From Amnibacterium flavum (GTDB lineage Bacteria; Actinomycetota; Actinomycetes; Actinomycetales; Microbacteriaceae), in contig NZ_QEOP01000003.1 in assembly GCF_003097495.1 (NCBI RefSeq), positions 1-64,000 on the forward strand: a DNA stretch of 64,000 nt. Direction: 5' to 3'. The notes beneath the pieces are model-generated. The model had not been told where the DNA came from, did no database searches, and worked only from the letters and a program-made list of their open reading frames with translations. Of this stretch, positions 51,208-59,919 are shown one piece after another. Position numbers and translations under genes: made by a program. Numbering within the stretch: position 1 is the first letter of the stretch; each line of letters begins with the position of its first letter.

Positions 51208-52887
51208 TCAGCCCTCGATCACGATGGGGACGATCATCGGGCGTCGCCGGTGCTTGGTGTTCACCCATCGCCCCACCGTGCGGCGCACGATCTGCGAGAG
51301 GGCGTGGGTGTCGCGGGTGCCGTTCTCGGCCGCCTCGGTGAGCGCCTGGCGGATCTTCGGGATGACCTCGTCGAAGATCTTCTCGTCGGGTGCGAAGCCG
51401 CGGGCGTGCACCTCGGGACCGACGACGATGCGACCGGTGCTCGTGTCGACGACCGTGAAGATCGAGATGAAGCCCTCTTCGGCCAGCACACGGCGGTCCT
51501 TGAGGTCGGCGTCGCTGATCTCTCCGACGCTCGAGCCGTCGACGTAGACCATGCCGATGTCGATCTGACCCACGACCTTCGCGACGTGATCCCGCAGGTC
51601 GACGACGGTGCCGTTGCCGCCGACGATGACGTTCTTCTCGGGAACACCGGTGTCGCGGGCGAGTTTCGCGTTGGCGTACAGGTGGCGGTACTCGCCGTGA
51701 ACGGGCATCACGTTGCGCGGCTTGAGGATGTTGTAGGTGTAGAGCAGTTCGCCCGCGGCCGCGTGGCCCGAGACGTGCACCTTGGCGTTGCCCTTGTGGA
51801 CGACCGTCGCACCGAGCTTGGTGAGCCCGTTGATGACGCGGTAGACCGCGTTCTCGTTGCCGGGGATGAGGCTCGAGGCGAGGATGACGGTGTCGCCCTC
51901 GCCGACCTCGATCTGGTGCTCGAGGTTGGCCATCCGGGCGAGGACGGCCATCGGCTCGCCCTGCGAACCGGTCGACATGTAGACGATCTGGTCGTCGGGG
52001 ATGTCGGTGGCGCGCTTGGCGTCGATGAGCACACCCTCGGGCACCTTCAGATACCCGAGCTCGGCGGCGATACCCATGTTGCGGACCATGCTGCGGCCGA
52101 TCAGCGCGACCTTGCGGCCGTGCGCGGCGGCAGCGTCGAGCACCTGCTGGACGCGGTGGACGTGGCTGGAGAAGCTGGCGACGATCACCCGGCGCGGAGC
52201 CGCGCCGATGACCTGCTCGAGGACCGGTCCGATCGACCGCTCCAGAGGCGTGAAGCCGGGCACGTCGGCGTTGGTCGAGTCGACGAGGAACAGGTCGACA
52301 CCCACCTCACCGAGGCGGGCGAACGCGCGCAGGTCGGTGAGTCGGTTGTCGAGAGGCAGCTGGTCCATCTTGAAGTCGCCCGTGTGCAGCACGACACCCG
52401 CACTCGTCTTGATGGCGACGGCGAGCGCATCGGGGATCGAGTGGTTGACCGCGACGAACTCGAGCTCGAACGGGCCGAGCTTCTCGACCTGGCCTTCGGC
52501 GACGGTGAGGCTGTAGGGCTTGATCCTGTGCTCCTTCAGCTTCGCCTCGATGAGCGCGAGCGTGAGGGAGCTGCCGATCAGCGGGATGTCCTCGCGGATC
52601 TTCAGCAGGTACGGGACGGCGCCGATGTGGTCCTCGTGACCGTGGGTGAGCACGATGCCGACGACGTCGCCGAGGCGCTGCCGGATGGGCTCGAAGTCGG
52701 GGAGGATCAGGTCGACGCCCGGCTGGGTCTCCTCGGGGAACAGGACCCCAGCGTCGACGATGAGGAGCTTCCCGTCGATCTCGAAGACGGTCATGTTGCG
52801 GCCCACCTCGCCGAGGCCGCCGAGCGGGATCACCCGGAGCGTTCCCGGCTCGAGGGGCGGGGGCTCACTGATGCTGTCGTCGTGCAT
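51208..52887 (-). CDS. rnj: Ribonuclease J
   Basis: Metallo-beta-lactamase/beta-CASP ribonuclease of 559 residues for mRNA decay and rRNA processing. The zinc motif is LTHGHEDHIG, with further metal ligands in HTGDFK and the beta-CASP segment SGHAAAGELL near the C-terminal half. The ATG at 52887 (MHDDSISE) has AAGGAG five bases upstream, so the longer open frame is not used. It follows dapA by 76 bases, the usual actinobacterial pairing. Confidence 0.95.
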   Translation of the reverse strand: MHDDSISEPPPLEPGTLRVIPLGGLGEVGRNMTVFEIDGKLLIVDAGVLFPEETQPGVDLILPDFEPIRQRLGDVVGIVLTHGHEDHIGAVPYLLKIREDIPLIGSSLTLALIEAKLKEHRIKPYSLTVAEGQVEKLGPFELEFVAVNHSIPDALAVAIKTSAGVVLHTGDFKMDQLPLDNRLTDLRAFARLGEVGVDLFLVDSTNADVPGFTPLERSIGPVLEQVIGAAPRRVIVASFSSHVHRVQQVLDAAAAHGRKVALIGRSMVRNMGIAAELGYLKVPEGVLIDAKRATDIPDDQIVYMSTGSQGEPMAVLARMANLEHQIEVGEGDTVILASSLIPGNENAVYRVINGLTKLGATVVHKGNAKVHVSGHAAAGELLYTYNILKPRNVMPVHGEYRHLYANAKLARDTGVPEKNVIVGGNGTVVDLRDHVAKVVGQIDIGMVYVDGSSVGEISDADLKDRRVLAEEGFISIFTVVDTSTGRIVVGPEVHARGFAPDEKIFDEVIPKIRQALTEAAENGTRDTHALSQIVRRTVGRWVNTKHRRRPMIVPIVIEG

Positions 52888-52963
52888 AGCACTCCTTAAT
52901 TCGCGGCCCCCTTCAGGGCTGCGTGCTGCCGCGTCGAACGCGGTTGGGGAAAATCTGCGGCGC

Positions 52964-53947
52964 TCAGCGCGTGGTCCCGGCGATCTTGGGGAGCGCACCG
53001 CCGGCGGCCGCGTTGCGGTCGGGGCGGAAGCCTGCGAACCTCACGCCGGGGATCTCGCGGACCAGGTCGATCTCGTCCTCGATGAGGGCGGCCTCCCACT
53101 CTTCGGGTCCGACGAGGGGCAGCCGCACGCGGGGCGATCCGATGCGGCCGAGGCCGTGCAGGATGTACTTCGCCGCCACGGTGCCGGGCACGTGCGTCAT
53201 CGTCGCGCGGACCAGCGGCTCGAGCGCCTTGTGCATGGCGGTCGCCGTGTGCAGGTCGCCCGCGTTGACCGCGTCGATCATGGTGCGGTACGGCGCTGGG
53301 GCGATGTTCGCGGTGACTCCGATGAGGCCGGCCGCGCCGATGGCGAGGTGCGGGAGCACGTTGGCGTCGTCGCCGGAGAAGTAGAGCAGGTCGGTCTGGT
53401 TGAGGACCCGGCTGACCTCGCTGAAGTCGCCCTTGGCGTCTTTGATCGCGAGCACGTTGGGGTGCTTGCCGATGCGGAGGATGGTCTCGTACTTGATGGG
53501 CACACCCGTGCGACCGGGGATGTCGTAGAGGATCACCGGCAGGTCGGTGGAGTCGGCGACGAGCCGGAAGTGGGTGAGGATGCCCGCCTGCGTCGGCTTG
53601 TTGTAATACGGCGTGACGATCATGATGCCGTCGGCGCCGGCCTTCTCGCTCTTCTTGTAGAGCTCGATGGCGTGTGCGGTCTCGTTGGACCCGCCGCCGG
53701 TGATGATCTTCGCGCGGCCGGCCGAGACATCCTTGCCGACCTCGACGAGGCGCACCTTCTCGGGGTCGGTCAGGGTGCTGGTCTCACCGGTCGTGCCGGT
53801 GACGACGATGCCGTCGGCTCCGGCCGAGATGACGTCGTCGATGTGCTTCTCGACGCCGGCCCAATCGACCTCGCCGTCGGCGGTGAAGGGCGTGACCAGG
53901 GCGACGAGCACCTGGCCGAAGGGATTCTCGCGCGTTGACACGCCCAT
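52964..53947 (-). CDS. dapA: 4-hydroxy-tetrahydrodipicolinate synthase
   Basis: First committed enzyme of lysine/DAP synthesis, a TIM-barrel aldolase of 327 residues. GTTGETSTL, the tyrosine segment VTPYYNKPTQ, DIPGRTGVP and the Schiff-base lysine in AIKDAKGD are all present. The chain has a ~25-residue C-terminal extension. ATG at 53947 (MGVSTREN) lacks a ribosome site but lies just after a TACCCT box, so leaderless translation is possible; a GTG two codons later is the alternative. Confidence 0.94.
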   Translation of the reverse strand: MGVSTRENPFGQVLVALVTPFTADGEVDWAGVEKHIDDVISAGADGIVVTGTTGETSTLTDPEKVRLVEVGKDVSAGRAKIITGGGSNETAHAIELYKKSEKAGADGIMIVTPYYNKPTQAGILTHFRLVADSTDLPVILYDIPGRTGVPIKYETILRIGKHPNVLAIKDAKGDFSEVSRVLNQTDLLYFSGDDANVLPHLAIGAAGLIGVTANIAPAPYRTMIDAVNAGDLHTATAMHKALEPLVRATMTHVPGTVAAKYILHGLGRIGSPRVRLPLVGPEEWEAALIEDEIDLVREIPGVRFAGFRPDRNAAAGGALPKIAGTTR

Positions 53948-54035
53948 AAGGGTATCGGTACCGGCCGGACGCGCCCACGACCGCGTCCGCCGTCGTCGGG
54001 GCGGATCCCCCGATCCGCGCAGCCGATCGGTGCGG

Positions 54036-54809
54036 TCAGCGCCCCTTGAGCGCGCCGGCGGCGGCGATCCGCGGCGGAGCGATCCTCGCGAGAGCCGCGA
54101 TGACCTTGTACCTGAGGCTCGGAACGGTGACGGCCCTGCCGCGCCGGGCTGCACGCAGGGCGGCGCGGACCACGTACGGGGCGTCGAGCCAGAGGATCGA
54201 TGGAATGAAGTCGCTTCCGACCTCCATCCGGGAGTGGAACTCGGTGTGCACGAAGCCGGGCGCGACGGCTGTGAAGGTGACGCCGCTGCGCCGGTAGTTG
54301 ATGTTCGCCCACCGGGTGAAGGAGAGGATGTACGCCTTGGCGGCGCCGTAGGTGCTGCGCGGTGTGTAGGCGGCGACGCTCGCCACGTTGAGGATGACAC
54401 CGCTGCGACGGGCGAGCATTCCGCGGAGGGCCGCGTGCGAGAGCCGGAGCGGAGCGGTGACGAGGACGTCGAGGTGGCGCTGCTCGATCTCGATGTCGTT
54501 CTCGTCGAACGGCTCGCGCAGTCCGTAGCCGGCGTTGTTGACCAGGTAGCCGATGGGTGATCCGACGTCGAGGAGTCGCAGCTCGACCCGGGCGAGCTCC
54601 TCCCGCTCGGAGAGATCGGCGGCGAGGACCTCGACATCCACGCCGTAGCGGGAACCGAGTTCGAGTGAGGACTTCTCGAGCCGACCGAGGTCGCGGGCGA
54701 CGAGCACGAGCGGATGGCCGGCGGCCGCGAGCTGACGGGCGAACTCGGCCCCGAGCCCGGCGGTGGCGCCGGTGATGAGAGCACGGGCGGGAGTCCGGGT
54801 CGGAGTCAT
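54036..54809 (-). CDS. Short-chain dehydrogenase/reductase
   Basis: A classical SDR of 257 residues. The cofactor motif is TGATAGLGAEFA, with NNAGYG, and the catalytic Ser-Tyr-Lys lies in NVASVAAYTPRSTYGAAKAY. The sequence around VLVARDLGRLE suggests NADP preference. It resembles the DltE/YqjQ-like group of short SDRs. Substrate unknown. It lies between dapA and thyX without overlap to either. Confidence 0.88.
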   Translation of the reverse strand: MTPTRTPARALITGATAGLGAEFARQLAAAGHPLVLVARDLGRLEKSSLELGSRYGVDVEVLAADLSEREELARVELRLLDVGSPIGYLVNNAGYGLREPFDENDIEIEQRHLDVLVTAPLRLSHAALRGMLARRSGVILNVASVAAYTPRSTYGAAKAYILSFTRWANINYRRSGVTFTAVAPGFVHTEFHSRMEVGSDFIPSILWLDAPYVVRAALRAARRGRAVTVPSLRYKVIAALARIAPPRIAAAGALKGR

Positions 54810-54853
54810 CCCGCCACCCTAACCACGACCGCTGCACGCAGTGCGGGCGCGGA

Positions 54854-55591
54854 CTACGGGGCTACGCGGCCGTTCTTCTGGAACGCCTCGTAGGTAAGGG
54901 GCATGAGGGTCGCCCACTGGTCTTCCATCTGCTCCGCGACCATCTCGATCTCGCGCTGCGGGAAGGACGGGAAATGGGTGCCCTCGCGCTTCGTGCGCAG
55001 GCTGAGGAAGTTCATCAGGGCGCGCGCGTTCATCGTCACGTACATCGACGAGTAGAGGTTGAGCGGCAGCACGATGCGCGCGACCTCGCGCGCGATGCCC
55101 GCCTCGAGCATGCGCTGGTACGAGTCGTAGGCGGCCGTGCTCACCTGGCGCGTCTGCTCGGAGACGAGCTCGGTCATCTCGGGGGTGCCCGGCTCGAAGT
55201 CGTAGGCCCCCGGCTTGCCGACCTGGATGAGCTTGCGCTCGGCGCCCGGCACGTAGAAGACGGGACGCATCTCGCGGTAGCGGCCCGATTCCTCGTTGTA
55301 GGAGGCGACGCGGTGGCGCATGAACTCGCGGAACACGAAGATCGGCGCCTGCACGTAGAAGGTCATCGAGTTGTGCTCGAACGGGGAGCCGTGGCGGTCG
55401 CGCATGAGGTAGTTGATGAGGCCTCGGTCGCGCTTCTCGTCGGCCTCGGTTCCGTCCTGGGCGGCTTCGAGGGTCTTCTCGCCCTGGGTCGAGACCCGGG
55501 CGGCGAAGAGCACGTCGGAGTCATGCGCACTCGAGCGCACCAGCTCGACGGTCATGTCACTGCGGAACTGGATCTCGTCTGTCGATGGCAC
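54854..55591 (-). CDS. thyX: Flavin-dependent thymidylate synthase
   Basis: ThyX makes dTMP using FAD and methylene-tetrahydrofolate, 245 residues. The family motif RHRxxSxNxxSxR appears as RHRVASYNEESGRY, and the region FEHNSMTFYVQAPIFVFREF is typical. The GTG at 55591 (VPSTDEIQ) is chosen; an in-frame GTG three codons earlier is equally open. thyX next to dapB/dapA is a common actinobacterial arrangement. Confidence 0.94.
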   Translation of the reverse strand: MPSTDEIQFRSDMTVELVRSSAHDSDVLFAARVSTQGEKTLEAAQDGTEADEKRDRGLINYLMRDRHGSPFEHNSMTFYVQAPIFVFREFMRHRVASYNEESGRYREMRPVFYVPGAERKLIQVGKPGAYDFEPGTPEMTELVSEQTRQVSTAAYDSYQRMLEAGIAREVARIVLPLNLYSSMYVTMNARALMNFLSLRTKREGTHFPSFPQREIEMVAEQMEDQWATLMPLTYEAFQKNGRVAP

Positions 55592-55703
55592 GGCTCCCAC
55601 CCTAGGGTCTGCGGGCTGCCGCTGAGGAGCCCGACCTGCGGCGTGGCGGTCGGCGACCCGGATCGCCCTGCGAACTCACTGTCGCCGCATCTAGGCTTGC
55701 GTC

Positions 55704-56843
55704 ATGGCGACCCCGAAGCGTGTCCCGGTACCCCCGGCGCGGCCGTCCACGCCCCCGGCGAAGAAGCCCGCACAGGAGCCTTCCGGGCGCCCGGCGCCCG
55801 CGAGCCCGGAACAGCCGCAGCCGTCGAACGCACCCACTCCCCCGGTCCGTCGTCCCGCGTCACGCGAGACGGGTGGCGCCAGCACGAGCGCTCCTCGCGT
55901 CCGCCCTCCGGCTGCTCCTCAGCCTGCCGCTCGCCCGAAGCCCGAGCGCGGCAGCAGCCTGCGCGTCCTCATCGCGGGTGCCAGCGGTCTGATCGGCACC
56001 GAGTTGCAGCGCCAGCTCACCGAGGCCGGCCACGAGATCCGCACACTGGTGCGTCGCGAGCCGAAGAGCCCGACCGAGTTCACCTGGGCTCCCGACGCCA
56101 AGATCCTCGATTTCCGACTGCTCGACGAGGTCGACGCGGTCATCAACCTCTCGGGCGCATCGCTGAACCACCTGCCGTGGACGGCGGGATACCGCGAGCA
56201 GATCCTGCGCTCCCGGGTGAAGGCGACCCAGGCGCTCGTCGAGGCGATGGCCATGACGTCGAGTCCTCCCCCGGTCTTCCTGAGCGGCTCCGCCGTCGGC
56301 ATCTACGGCGACCGTCCGGGCACGCGCCTCACCGAGGACGCCGCCCCGGGCGAGGGCTTCCTGCCCGACGTCGTCGAGGCGTGGGAGGCTGCCGCGAGCC
56401 TCGCCCCCGACAAGACCCGCACGGTCTTCCTCCGTACCGGCCTCGTGCTGGCGCCGAAGGGCGGCGCGCTCGATCCGCTCCGCCTGCTGACCAAGCTGGG
56501 CATCTCGGGTCCGCTCGGCACGGGCGGCCAGCACTGGCCGTGGATCAGCCTGCACGACGAGGCCGCCGCGATAGTGCACCTGCTCACCTCCGACCTCAGC
56601 GGCCCCGTGAACCTCGCCGGGCCCACTCCCGCGACCGCCAGCCGGATCGGGGCGCGTCTCGCCGCCGATCTGCACCGACCCTTCGCCATCCCGGTGCCCG
56701 AGAAGGTCATCGAGCTGGCACTGCGCGATGCCGGCCGCGAATTGCTGCTCGCCAGCCAGAAGGTCGTGCCCGCGCGGCTGCTCGCCGACGGCTTCGCGTT
56801 CCGGTACGAGACCAGCGATCAGGCCATCGACGCCATCAGCTGA
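55704..56843 (+). CDS. TIGR01777-family NAD-dependent epimerase-like protein with a Pro-rich N-terminus
   Basis: A 379-residue protein. The first ~84 residues are Pro/Ala/Arg-rich and almost certainly disordered. The rest is an extended-SDR fold of the TIGR01777/YfcH group: VLIAGASGLIGTELQ, INLSGASL, LSGSAVGIYGDR, and the C-terminal DUF1731-like segment PEKVIELALRDAGRELLLASQKVVPARL. The catalytic Tyr is in GIYGDR. Substrate unknown. ATG at 55704 follows thyX divergently. Confidence 0.85.
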   Translation: MATPKRVPVPPARPSTPPAKKPAQEPSGRPAPASPEQPQPSNAPTPPVRRPASRETGGASTSAPRVRPPAAPQPAARPKPERGSSLRVLIAGASGLIGTELQRQLTEAGHEIRTLVRREPKSPTEFTWAPDAKILDFRLLDEVDAVINLSGASLNHLPWTAGYREQILRSRVKATQALVEAMAMTSSPPPVFLSGSAVGIYGDRPGTRLTEDAAPGEGFLPDVVEAWEAAASLAPDKTRTVFLRTGLVLAPKGGALDPLRLLTKLGISGPLGTGGQHWPWISLHDEAAAIVHLLTSDLSGPVNLAGPTPATASRIGARLAADLHRPFAIPVPEKVIELALRDAGRELLLASQKVVPARLLADGFAFRYETSDQAIDAIS

Positions 56844-56870
56844 CATCCCGTCGATGACTCGAAGGGCGGT

Positions 56871-57338
56871 TCAGTTCGCGCGTCGCTCAGCGGACTCGAT
56901 GCCGATCGCCTGGCGCACCGCCTGCCGGGCCCGTCGCCGATCTCCGCTGGCGTCGTAGGCCAGCCCGAGCCGGAACCAGGCCCGCCAGTCCTCGGGCGCA
57001 GCCTGCACCGCATCGCGGTATCGCGGGAACTCCTCGTCCGCGTATTCGCGGATCGGACGCCCGCTGGCCCGCTTGGGCAGGTCGTCGACGGGGAGGCTCC
57101 CTTCCTCCGCCATCCGCTCGAGCAGGCGCTGCGAGCCGAGTCCGAACAGGAGCTCTCGGGCGAGCGCCCAGAGTCCGAGGGCGGGGAAGACGAGGAGGGC
57201 GATCCCGATGCCGATCGCGGCGGGCTCGCCTGAAGCGATGAACTGCACCGCCCGCCAGCCGATCAGCGCGATGTAGAGGACGAGCAGGGCCGCCATCACG
57301 AGGGCGGCCAGCACCCCTTTCCGCGCGTGGACGGTCAC
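56871..57338 (-). CDS. Two-helix membrane protein with a TPR-like tail
   Basis: A 155-residue protein with helices at ~8-30 and ~40-62 and a cytosolic tail. The tail contains YRDAVQAAPEDWRAWFRLGLAYDASGDRRRA, which fits one or two tetratricopeptide-like helical pairs. The GTG at 57338 overlaps the dapB stop as GTGA. Similar membrane proteins follow dapB in related actinobacteria. Function unknown. Confidence 0.8.
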   Translation of the reverse strand: MTVHARKGVLAALVMAALLVLYIALIGWRAVQFIASGEPAAIGIGIALLVFPALGLWALARELLFGLGSQRLLERMAEEGSLPVDDLPKRASGRPIREYADEEFPRYRDAVQAAPEDWRAWFRLGLAYDASGDRRRARQAVRQAIGIESAERRAN

Positions 57339-58165
57339 GGGGTGGTGGCCGCCGCCTGGCCTGAGGGCGCCCCGTCGGCGATCTCGCCGTCGGACAGCAG
57401 GGCGGCGGGGGCGGAGAGACCGAGCAGCGAGTCGAGCCCGACGATGACTCCGCGAGCCGACGTCGCGGCTGCGAGCGCGAGCCGGATGCCGGAACGGTAG
57501 GAGTCGGGCGAGTAGGTGTCGTGGGTGATCGTGAGGGTCTCGCCGACACCGCCGAAGATCACCTGCTGCTTCGCCAAGAGACCGGAGAGCCGCAGCGAGT
57601 GGACGGGCACGCTGGCGACCTGCTGGCCGCGGGCGCGCTGGTCGACGTGCGGGGCCGACACGGGCCCGAGTTCGGCGCGCGCGGCGCCGATCAGTTCGGC
57701 GGTGCGGACCGCGGTGCCCGACGGCGAGTCGACCTTGCCGGCGTGGTGGGCCTCGACGATCTCGATCGAGTCGAAGTAGCGGGCGCCGAGAGCGGCGAAG
57801 TGGGTCGCGAGGACGGAACCGACCGAGAAGTTCGGGATGAAGAGGGCCCCGATGCCGGCCTCGTCGATGGGTCGGACGAGCCGGCTGATGCGTTCGGTGC
57901 TCCACCCTGAGGTGCCGACGACGATCGGGAGGCCGTGCGAGATCGCGAAGTCGACGACGGTTGGTGACACCTGCGGCAGGGTGAAGTCGACGACGAGGTC
58001 GGCTCCGACCATGGCGTCGAGCGGGTCGGCCGAGCCGATGCCGGCGAAGAGCTCGAAGCCATCCGTCTCGTCGAGGATCGAGAGCACGAGTCGCCCCATC
58101 GAACCGTTCGCGCCGACGACGGCGACTCTCGTGATCGCGGGTGCACCTTCGACGACTGCAGCCAT
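57335..58165 (-). CDS. dapB: 4-hydroxy-tetrahydrodipicolinate reductase
   Basis: NAD(P)H-dependent reductase of 276 residues, the step after DapA. The nucleotide motif is VVGANGSMGR, FTLPQ is present, and the catalytic EAHHAGKVDSPSGTA holds the key His pair and Lys. A ~25-residue Ala/Pro-rich C-terminal tail extends beyond the core. ATG at 58165. Confidence 0.95.
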   Translation of the reverse strand: MAAVVEGAPAITRVAVVGANGSMGRLVLSILDETDGFELFAGIGSADPLDAMVGADLVVDFTLPQVSPTVVDFAISHGLPIVVGTSGWSTERISRLVRPIDEAGIGALFIPNFSVGSVLATHFAALGARYFDSIEIVEAHHAGKVDSPSGTAVRTAELIGAARAELGPVSAPHVDQRARGQQVASVPVHSLRLSGLLAKQQVIFGGVGETLTITHDTYSPDSYRSGIRLALAAATSARGVIVGLDSLLGLSAPAALLSDGEIADGAPSGQAAATTP

Positions 58166-58256
58166 GCCTCAAGCCTACAGGCGCACCACTGCGCGGATCG
58201 TGGCCCGTCGGAGCCTGTCGAGCCGGTGCTCCTGACGCCGACCTAGGATTCAGCGC

Positions 58257-58730
58257 ATGCGCTTCAGTCCCGCACCGACCGATTCGGCCGAGGCCGTCGA
58301 ACTGCTCGACGAGTACTTCGGCGCCCGGGCGGCCGGCTTCGTCGGCGGCGAGTACCGCACCGTCCACCCCGACCCCGCAGCGTTCACTCCCCCGGCGGGC
58401 GTCTTCCTGCTCGTCCACGGAGACGGGGGCGAGCTCGCGGGTTGCGGCGGCATCCGCCGGATCGGCGACACGGAGGCCGGTGCGCTGCGCTACGAGGTCA
58501 AGCACCTCTATCTCAGGGAGACGGCCCGCGGACGCGGCCGGGGCCGCGCACTGCTCGCCGAACTCGAACGTCGCGCCGCCGAGTTCGGTGCTTCCGAGGT
58601 CGTCCTCGACACGAACCGTTCGCTGACCGCGGCGGGCGGGCTGTATCGGAGTTCGGGCTACGAGTCGATCGAGCCCTACAACGACAACCCGAACGCGACC
58701 GACTGGTACCGCAAGGACCTCGCCGGCTAG
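58257..58730 (+). CDS. GNAT-family N-acetyltransferase
   Basis: A 157-residue acetyltransferase. [38 protein letters not shown] (acetyl-CoA loop) and LYRSSGYESIEPYNDNPNA match small-molecule GNAT enzymes. Substrate not predictable. ATG at 58257 lies divergent from dapB. Confidence 0.88.
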   Translation: MRFSPAPTDSAEAVELLDEYFGARAAGFVGGEYRTVHPDPAAFTPPAGVFLLVHGDGGELAGCGGIRRIGDTEAGALRYEVKHLYLRETARGRGRGRALLAELERRAAEFGASEVVLDTNRSLTAAGGLYRSSGYESIEPYNDNPNATDWYRKDLAG

Positions 58731-58767
58731 TCCGCGTCGAGCAACCCCCCCCGTTACGCTTCGGACC

Positions 58768-59043
58768 ATGGACAATCCGGAGCCCGAGCCCACGTCGGAG
58801 TTCGAGCACGAGCACGAGCCGGAGCCAGAGCGCACACCCTTCTGGCACCGCAGGCGACCGGGCTACCGGTTCGTCCTCTCGGCTGCTGCGGTCATCGGCG
58901 GAACCGTCCTCGCCGTGAGGTCGGTCGGCCGAGTCGGCGAGAGCACGGAGAGCACCTGGGTGTTCGTCGGCGCGCTCGTCTTGGTCGTGCTCGGGCTCGT
59001 ATCGATTCCGGTCTATCTGTGGATGGGCCGCCGCGGACACTGA
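58768..59043 (+). CDS. Small membrane protein with acidic N-terminus
   Basis: A 91-residue protein. The first ~24 residues are Glu/Pro/His-rich, followed by HRRRPGYR, a helix at ~33-50, a short polar loop, and a second helix at ~64-84 ending WMGRRGH. No family recognised. It follows the GNAT gene by 37 bases in the same direction. Confidence 0.6.
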   Translation: MDNPEPEPTSEFEHEHEPEPERTPFWHRRRPGYRFVLSAAAVIGGTVLAVRSVGRVGESTESTWVFVGALVLVVLGLVSIPVYLWMGRRGH

Positions 59044-59067
59044 TCGAGCCCATCCGGACAGAGGCTG

Positions 59068-59280
59068 CTACTTGCGGCGGTCCCGCCTGAGCCAGACCGC
59101 CCCTTGAGCCACGAAGAAGGCACCGCAGACGAACAGGGCGGGCGGGATCACCCAGATCGGAATGCCGCGGCGGGTGGTGTCGAAAGGGTGGGAGATCGCC
59201 CACGGCAGAAGGGCGAGCGCGACGACCACGAAGAACAGTCCGAAAGCGAAGACACCCTTCGGACTCCTGGGTCTCGTCAT
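59068..59280 (-). CDS. Small two-helix membrane protein
   Basis: A 70-residue protein beginning MTRPRSPKGVFAFG. Helices lie at ~11-28 and ~42-62, with a short loop between and a basic tail RRDRRK. It is contained in a longer open frame, but ATG at 59280 gives the only sensible membrane topology. No family recognised. The phosphatase gene lies 32 bases upstream on the same strand. Confidence 0.6.
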   Translation of the reverse strand: MTRPRSPKGVFAFGLFFVVVALALLPWAISHPFDTTRRGIPIWVIPPALFVCGAFFVAQGAVWLRRDRRK

Positions 59281-59312
59281 GAACAAGCGGACTCCCCGGA
59301 CAGGCCGAAGGG

Positions 59313-59915
59313 TTAGAACGGCTGGGGGTCGGGCAGACCCGTGCGCAGTTCGACCGGGAGGTGGGCGAGGTCGTTGTGGGCGACGAGCACCGGCGGTTTC
59401 GCGGAGCGCACGCGGATGATGGTGAGGCCGCAGTTCGCCTGATTGAGGCCGAGCCAGCGCCACTCGGGCGCATCGAACACGTGCCGGACGAACCAGCCGA
59501 TCACGAAATTGTGAGTGATCAGGAGATCGTGCCGGTCACCGCGCGCAGGCGCGAAGAACTCGTCGACCGCATCGCCCATCTGCGCCTGCCCCGCCTCGAT
59601 CTCGGCCTCCGTGATCGAGTGGAAGAACGCGTCGAACGACGCGGGCGTATCGGGTGTCGGCCCGGAGGGGATGCAGTCGAACAGCAGCGCCGACGGAGTC
59701 AAGGACAACGCGGGCATCATCTTCGAGAAGACCTGGGCGGTCTCCTCCGCCCGACGCAGAGGAGAGTGGTATCCCGCCGTGAACGGAACTCCGCCGAGCC
59801 GCTGCGCGATCAGCTCGGCCTGACGTCGGCCTCGAGGAGAGAGCGGCCCGTCGGGCAGACCGTGCTCGGCATCGACCTGCTCGCCGTGCCGGACGAGGTA
59901 GAGGTAGTGGACCAT
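59313..59915 (-). CDS. Histidine phosphatase family protein
   Basis: A 200-residue phosphoglycerate-mutase-like phosphatase. The phospho-histidine motif is LVRHGEQ near the N-terminus, the second Arg is in YHSPLRRAEETA, and the second catalytic His is in LLITHNFVIGWF. Substrate not assignable. ATG at 59915 lies four bases after the M16 peptidase stop, so the two are probably cotranscribed. Confidence 0.9.
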   Translation of the reverse strand: MVHYLYLVRHGEQVDAEHGLPDGPLSPRGRRQAELIAQRLGGVPFTAGYHSPLRRAEETAQVFSKMMPALSLTPSALLFDCIPSGPTPDTPASFDAFFHSITEAEIEAGQAQMGDAVDEFFAPARGDRHDLLITHNFVIGWFVRHVFDAPEWRWLGLNQANCGLTIIRVRSAKPPVLVAHNDLAHLPVELRTGLPDPQPF

Positions 59916-59919
59916 CGCG

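Noticed and set aside
58745-58752. Run of C bases before a small membrane gene as a phase-variable tract
   Set aside because: It is only eight bases long, lies outside the coding frame, and nothing else suggests slippage control.
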